A stretch of DNA of 64,000 nt, taken from contig OZ026597.1 of NCBI GenBank assembly GCA_964020085.1, forward strand, positions 11,608,944 through 11,672,943. The letters run 5' to 3'. Shown in pieces: positions 27,601-33,600 of the stretch. The DNA is from Micromussa lordhowensis. Lineage: Eukaryota > Cnidaria > Anthozoa > Scleractinia > Lobophylliidae. The notes under the pieces were generated by a model. It worked only from the letters and a program-made list of their open reading frames with translations. It was not told the DNA's origin and did not search any database. The translations under genes were made by a program, and so were the position numbers. How positions within the stretch are numbered: position 1 is the first letter of the stretch; each line of letters begins with the position of its first letter.

Positions 27601-30600
27601 AGCTGTTTTCCCCAGCTATATCTGGGGTGGCCCATTGCCTCTAGCAGGGGCACCTCGTGACTTATATACGCAGTGGCTTGCTTGCAGTTCTTCGCAAAGT
27701 GTCGTTGCAATAGCTTGCTGTTTGTGTGCGAGTTTGTGCCTTGGCTTTTTGGCTTGCTTGCTGTTCCCGCTTGTACAATGACTGCTTGGCAAACCAACAA
27801 TAGTTTGGCTACTAGTTTAGACGAGGAAAACTCTGATCCCGTTCCCCACGCTGAGTCGTTGGCCGGTCCTTCGTCACTTGCTTCTATGGCAAACTCGGCA
27901 CCTCAAACATCTTCAGTAGTTTCCGCTACAGTTGTTGCTGCTGGCCTCCATGACCCCGCTCTCATCGCTGCCATTGTTGATGCCGTGAAGGCTTCGTTAG
28001 CGGCAGAAAAAGACCCTGGCCCTAGCTTGAGCAATTTGCATGGAAGTGCAGTTAGCGTGGAGCTACAATCATTGTCTGGGGGCATTCCCACGTCATCGCC
28101 CATCCTGTCGCAGCAAACGGCAACCTTGTTAGCTTTTGGAGGCACCTTTCCGGAGCCACAGACGAGTCACGACATCTTCAACTTCAACCACGCCAGGTAG
28201 GCATAGTTTTACTGTACCATCCTTTGTTGCCACTTTCGCAACCCCACGCTCGCCGATTTTAAGCACATCGATCATGGCGGGCACTTCTGTCCCGGTCCCA
28301 TTCAGCGACAGCTACTCCAGCAACCGTTTGTAGTTGACCCCGGTTTTTCACCAATTCCCATTAAAACGATTAGCCAAATCATCGCCGGCAAGTACGTGGA
28401 TCTGGGGGATTTGCTGTCCATCAACATCGTTCAGACTGAGCCGGAGTCGCAAGCGTTTCTGGACAGGCAGTTAGTTTTTTGCCAAGCACTAAAAAGCAAC
28501 GCCGCCGCATCGAGGACATCGTGATATGGTCCGAAGCCTTTACAATTTCCAAGCTGATTTTGACGTCGTATTTTCCATACCGCTGGAAAGATCTAACTTC
28601 TTACAAGCTTCTCATCCTGTGCACATATCGCCAATTCAGTGGCCGTGTTTGGCTGGCATAGGACCAGGCTTTCCGCCAGCACGCTGTGGCAACGAAGCTC
28701 ACGGACTGGTCGACCATGAACGTTCAACTTTACAATTTTCACACCGCTGGGGCTTCTGTGGTCTGGGTCTGGGTCTGGTGGTTCCTTGAGCAAGCTACCC
28801 GAACCAGTTGGAGCTGACTCCTCTCAAGTCATTTGCCGGTCGTGGAATAGGGGCCGCTGTTTGGCACAATTTGCCTCGTGTCGGTTTGCCCATCGCTGCA
28901 GCATCTGTGTGGGCTCCCACCGGATCGCAAACGCAGATCTGCTTCTCCTCCTCCTGTTCCCGTGTCCACCTTGAAAACCAGGCGTTAGCGGATGCGCCTT
29001 GTTGCTCTCGTGATTGTTTATTTGCTTCGTGTTCATCAGTTTTTGATTGCCTTTAGAGTTTTCTCCACGTTTCTTGACATTTAGGTGGTGTTTTATGTCT
29101 TAAGTGGCATTTCCTCTTTTTGTCAACAGTAGCTAAGTTGGACCAGTTTTGCTTCATTAACGTGTCAAGTTGTTTGATTTTGCAGTTTGTTGTCCAAAGT
29201 TCTCTGCTTAGTTCTTCTCCCAGTTTTTCCTGACATTTAGGCAGTGTGTTATGTCTTAGTTGCGTTACCTCATTTGTCAACAGTAGCTAAGTTGGACCAT
29301 TTTTGCTACATAAAGGTGTCAAGTTGTTTGATATTGCAGTTTGTTGTCCAGGAGTCCTCTCCATCAATTAATAAAATACTATGAGAATGCAACATTAGAT
29401 GCACAGGTTTCAGGGATTACTGTCAGATTTGTTTAAGTGCACATGTAAGCCTTTTTCAGTTCTTCTACAATGTGGACGTCACTCAATCACTCATCCTCTT
29501 TGTTCCTGTAAGTGGAGCATAAGTCTATACCTTGTGAACATAGTCAAACAATAAATCTCAAGGTTTTTCAAGGACCCATTTTGAGGCTTTGAATTTAGAT
29601 TTTCAAATTCAAGGACTTTTAAGGTGCCTGCAAACCCTCTTATTTTAGGAGTGAACATGTTTGCAGTGGTCCCTTAGGAAAACTATAATTAAATTATTAT
29701 AAACACATTACATACATGTAGATTACTTACCTCAACATTTTTGGAAACAACATTTTTTACCACTGCTGCAAAAAGGCCTGACATGTCTCGACCATCAGCC
29801 ATCATCTATAATCAGAAAAAAGTACTGTATTTACTAAGGCTTGTATCTGCAAATCAGATCTACATGTACATTCATACAATTGTTCAACTTAAAATATTTA
29901 CAACTATTGAACATTGCTCGATCAACTCTTGAGAAATGGGCAACACTTTTGTCATAAACAGCTACATGTGCAAGAATTCTGATATAATGATATATCTGGT
30001 AAATAGAGGATATTACAAGGCTTCTCTTCAAGTGGTGGAAAATATTTCATGCAGTGAACTCAGAAAGAGAAATTTTGTATCTCCAATCGGCCATGTATTT
30101 GTTCTATTTATTATATAAACACCAATGAAATATCAAACCATTTCACTTTTGCTGTGAAGGGCTTGTATTGGTACCCATAGCAACATTGACCTTTTAACAA
30201 GTGAAGATAACATGTTATTTTCACTTGTGAAGATATTCTGTTTTTGCGTGAAAGCTCACCTGGTATTTCATCGGTGTTTAAATCCTTATAATTATTCACT
30301 TCTAAAATGCTTACTCAATGCTATTGCCAAAAGCATACTTAAATACTAGGCATGTATTCAATATGTTCTTAAGGTTCTGAATGAAACCAAAACATTGATA
30401 ACAAAATACAGACATGCTAGTTCTACACATGCTTTTTCGATCAACAGTGGCGTCTCAATGTTGTTAGTTTCTAAGGCAAACTGCTGGGCTACGTCAGCAG
30501 ACAAGTGGATAAATTTAAATCATCTGCCATAGTGAGTTTGTGAAGCTTGCATAGTTTTGAATGCCGGCCTTTGTTAGAGTAGAGTCTGGTCTGACTTTTA

Positions 30601-33600
30601 TGAATTGTTAGATAAAAAGCTTGTTTATGTACTTCTCATTATTTTGTCCCTTTAATTCAAGTTATATTATTTGTAACATAAGAAGTACATTCACTGTGAC
30701 AAAGGAAGGTACATGTAAGTGGGGAGGGGATGGGGGTGTTCTGTTTATATAATAATTTGGACTGGTTATGGCAATATTGAAATATTCTCTGGGATCTTTT
30801 CTCATCTAGTGACAGAACATACTGGAGCACACAAAACAGTGCAATCAAATTTATTAAGACTTATTATCCGTGGCGTTCCATCAGATCATGTTCACTATAT
30901 ACATGTACATGTATGTCCAGTGAAGAACTCGAGCTGTTGAAGCCTACAATCTTGGACAGTATAAAATGGAACAATTAACCCCCCTCCCCCCCTAAGCAAT
31001 GATGAAGACGCGCGAAGAGCAAAGCGCGCCATTTTGGCATCATTGAAATGGGGGGGAGGGGTGGTCCAGATGTTCCATTTATTTTGTCCAAGATTGTATA
31101 CAGGCTCTGAACGTCACGAAACAATAAGAGCGGGTAATTAGATAGCCATCTATCAACTCGTTTAACGCGATTAAACAGAGGTCTCTGACGCAGTCACGCG
31201 CGTCATCTGTTTACTGTGTGCACTCTACGTTAAGGTATTACACAAGGGATATTTTCGGCAACAGGGAGAATATATAACCGTGAAATTGTCATGTTACTTT
31301 CGGAAATAGCAGTGCAAGAGCTAAAGAACATTGTCATTATAGAAGAATATCTCACAACATGCCGGGGAGAAAAAGAATACCCGAGGAAACAAAGGCTACA
31401 ATTAGAGCGCTAAAAAGCACAACAACTCTCACGCTAGAAGAAATTGCTCTACGATGCAGAATTTCCAGAACAAGTGTGCAACGCATAGCTAGCACAGAGG
31501 ACAAAGTGCCAATGAAACGTAGAAAGTTTTGTGCAAGGAAGAAAAAACTCACTCCAGAACAGGAGGCATTAATTCTTAGAAGTATAGTAGAACTGAGAGA
31601 CCAAGAGGGCTCATTTTCCTCACGTCGTCTGATGGAGCGGACAGGAATTCATCACGTCACCGACCGAACCGTTAGGCGTTTACTAAATAGAAATGATTAC
31701 TTCTTCCTTCAGGCACGCAAAAAGGGGCTAATGAGCCAGAGAGACAAAGACCAGAGAGTAGAGTTTGCCCGAAAAATGCAAGCAGAATACTCCCCGAGTG
31801 TTTGGACAGACTCCGTTGCTTTCTACTTGGATGGTGTCTCATTCGTGTACAAGACTAATCCACTGGACCAAGCGCGAGCTCCCAAAGGGAGAGTATGGAG
31901 GAAAAGATCTGAAGGCCTCACACAAGGGTGTTTGGCAAAAGGCAGTAAATCTGGAACGGGAGGAAAAGTGGCCAAGTTCATGGTAACAATAAGTCACGGC
32001 AAAGGGGTGCTTGTTTGTGAAAGATACGAAAAACTGGATGGAAACTATTTCGCATCTTTTATTGACCAGCATTTCAACACAATGTTTGAACGAGCATGCA
32101 AAGGACTGAGTCGACTGTGGCTGCAAGACGGTGATCCTTCACAAAACAGCAAAGCAGCCCGTAACGCTATGGCCCGTTGCCATTCTGAACTTTTAAAAAT
32201 CCCACCGCGAAGTCCAGACTTGAATCCGATAGAGAACATATTCCACATTGTCTCTAAGAAGTTGACGAAAGATGCACTTGAAAGAGGCATAACGTGTGAA
32301 TCATATGAACAGTTTTGTGAAAGGGTACGGAGAACGATTAGTGGTATTTCACAAGAACTGATAGATAGAACTATACAGTCTATGAGTTCGCGCGTGTCCG
32401 ACATCATACGATATAATGGCGAAAGACTGAAATATTGAATCTTAAGATGTGTAGGGCACTAGGATTATGTTAAAATGGCATTTGGACGTTTTATTCACGG
32501 TTTAGGATATATTTCCTTCGATTTAAAGCGCACTTGTGACGGTTTTTAACGATTTATTACGATTTCGGGCTAATTTAAATAAAATGAATGTTACTGTTTG
32601 TTAAGTTATTTAACAAGGTCAAAATCGTCGAAAATCGTTTAAAATCGTTGTAAATTGTTCGTAAACCGTGCCAATGTACAGATTTGAAAACAAAAATCGT
32701 TTTCAATTTTCAAAGACTAAAATATCTTTACAACAGAAATAAAATATCAGCCGAGAAATATCACCTATGGGACGTTTATCTTCCTTAAAATAGCACTATT
32801 CACAGTACCCGTGCGTTGATGGCACTCGCGATCAGGCGTAGCGCGCGGAGCATATGATAGTTGAAATACTACGGTTCAACTATGGCACTGGCCTAGTTTT
32901 TTTTTTTTTTTTTTTTTTTTTGCGGGGGGGTTCTTCTCTTTTTTTTCTGTTCGTGCTATCTTTTCCTGGAAATTTGTTTTCTTAAACAGTTTATTCAAGC
33001 CACACTTATTTTTTTTTATTCCGATCCTCCTTTAAATTAGCCCGACTTTTCGTAAACAAGTGGTGTAATGTAATTTAGCTTAGACTTGATTAATTAACAA
33101 TTCCTTTAGTTCATTGAAGACTTTATTTCTTGTGAATATATCTTTTCCAATTCAATAGAAAAGTCGCTCTTATACTGGCAACTTACACTGGGAAATTGAC
33201 AAATGAATACACAAATGAAATTGCAAGCGATCACTGCTTGACCAGTTCATCGGAAAATTGATTGATTGATTCATCAAGTTATTGACTTAAAATCAACTCA
33301 GCAAAACATCTAGCACACGGTTGAATGGACAATTGTTCATTCTGCGGAATCTGCCTCTGAAACTGAAAAGCCTTCCATCGTACCGCCATCATTTCTGTCT
33401 CCATTTGGTCGATGACCCCTCCCTTCAAGTATACGAAGTCGTGCTTTGTGGTGCAAAAAATTGGGGTGTCATTGTTAAATTCAAGATCTTTAGAAAAATG
33501 CGATTTTGGTGCTGGCAGGTGCACCGCCTGGCCCTCGAGCATCAATAGTAAATCGTGCCACTGGATAATCTGCGAATTCCACCTGAAGTCGTTCAAGAAA

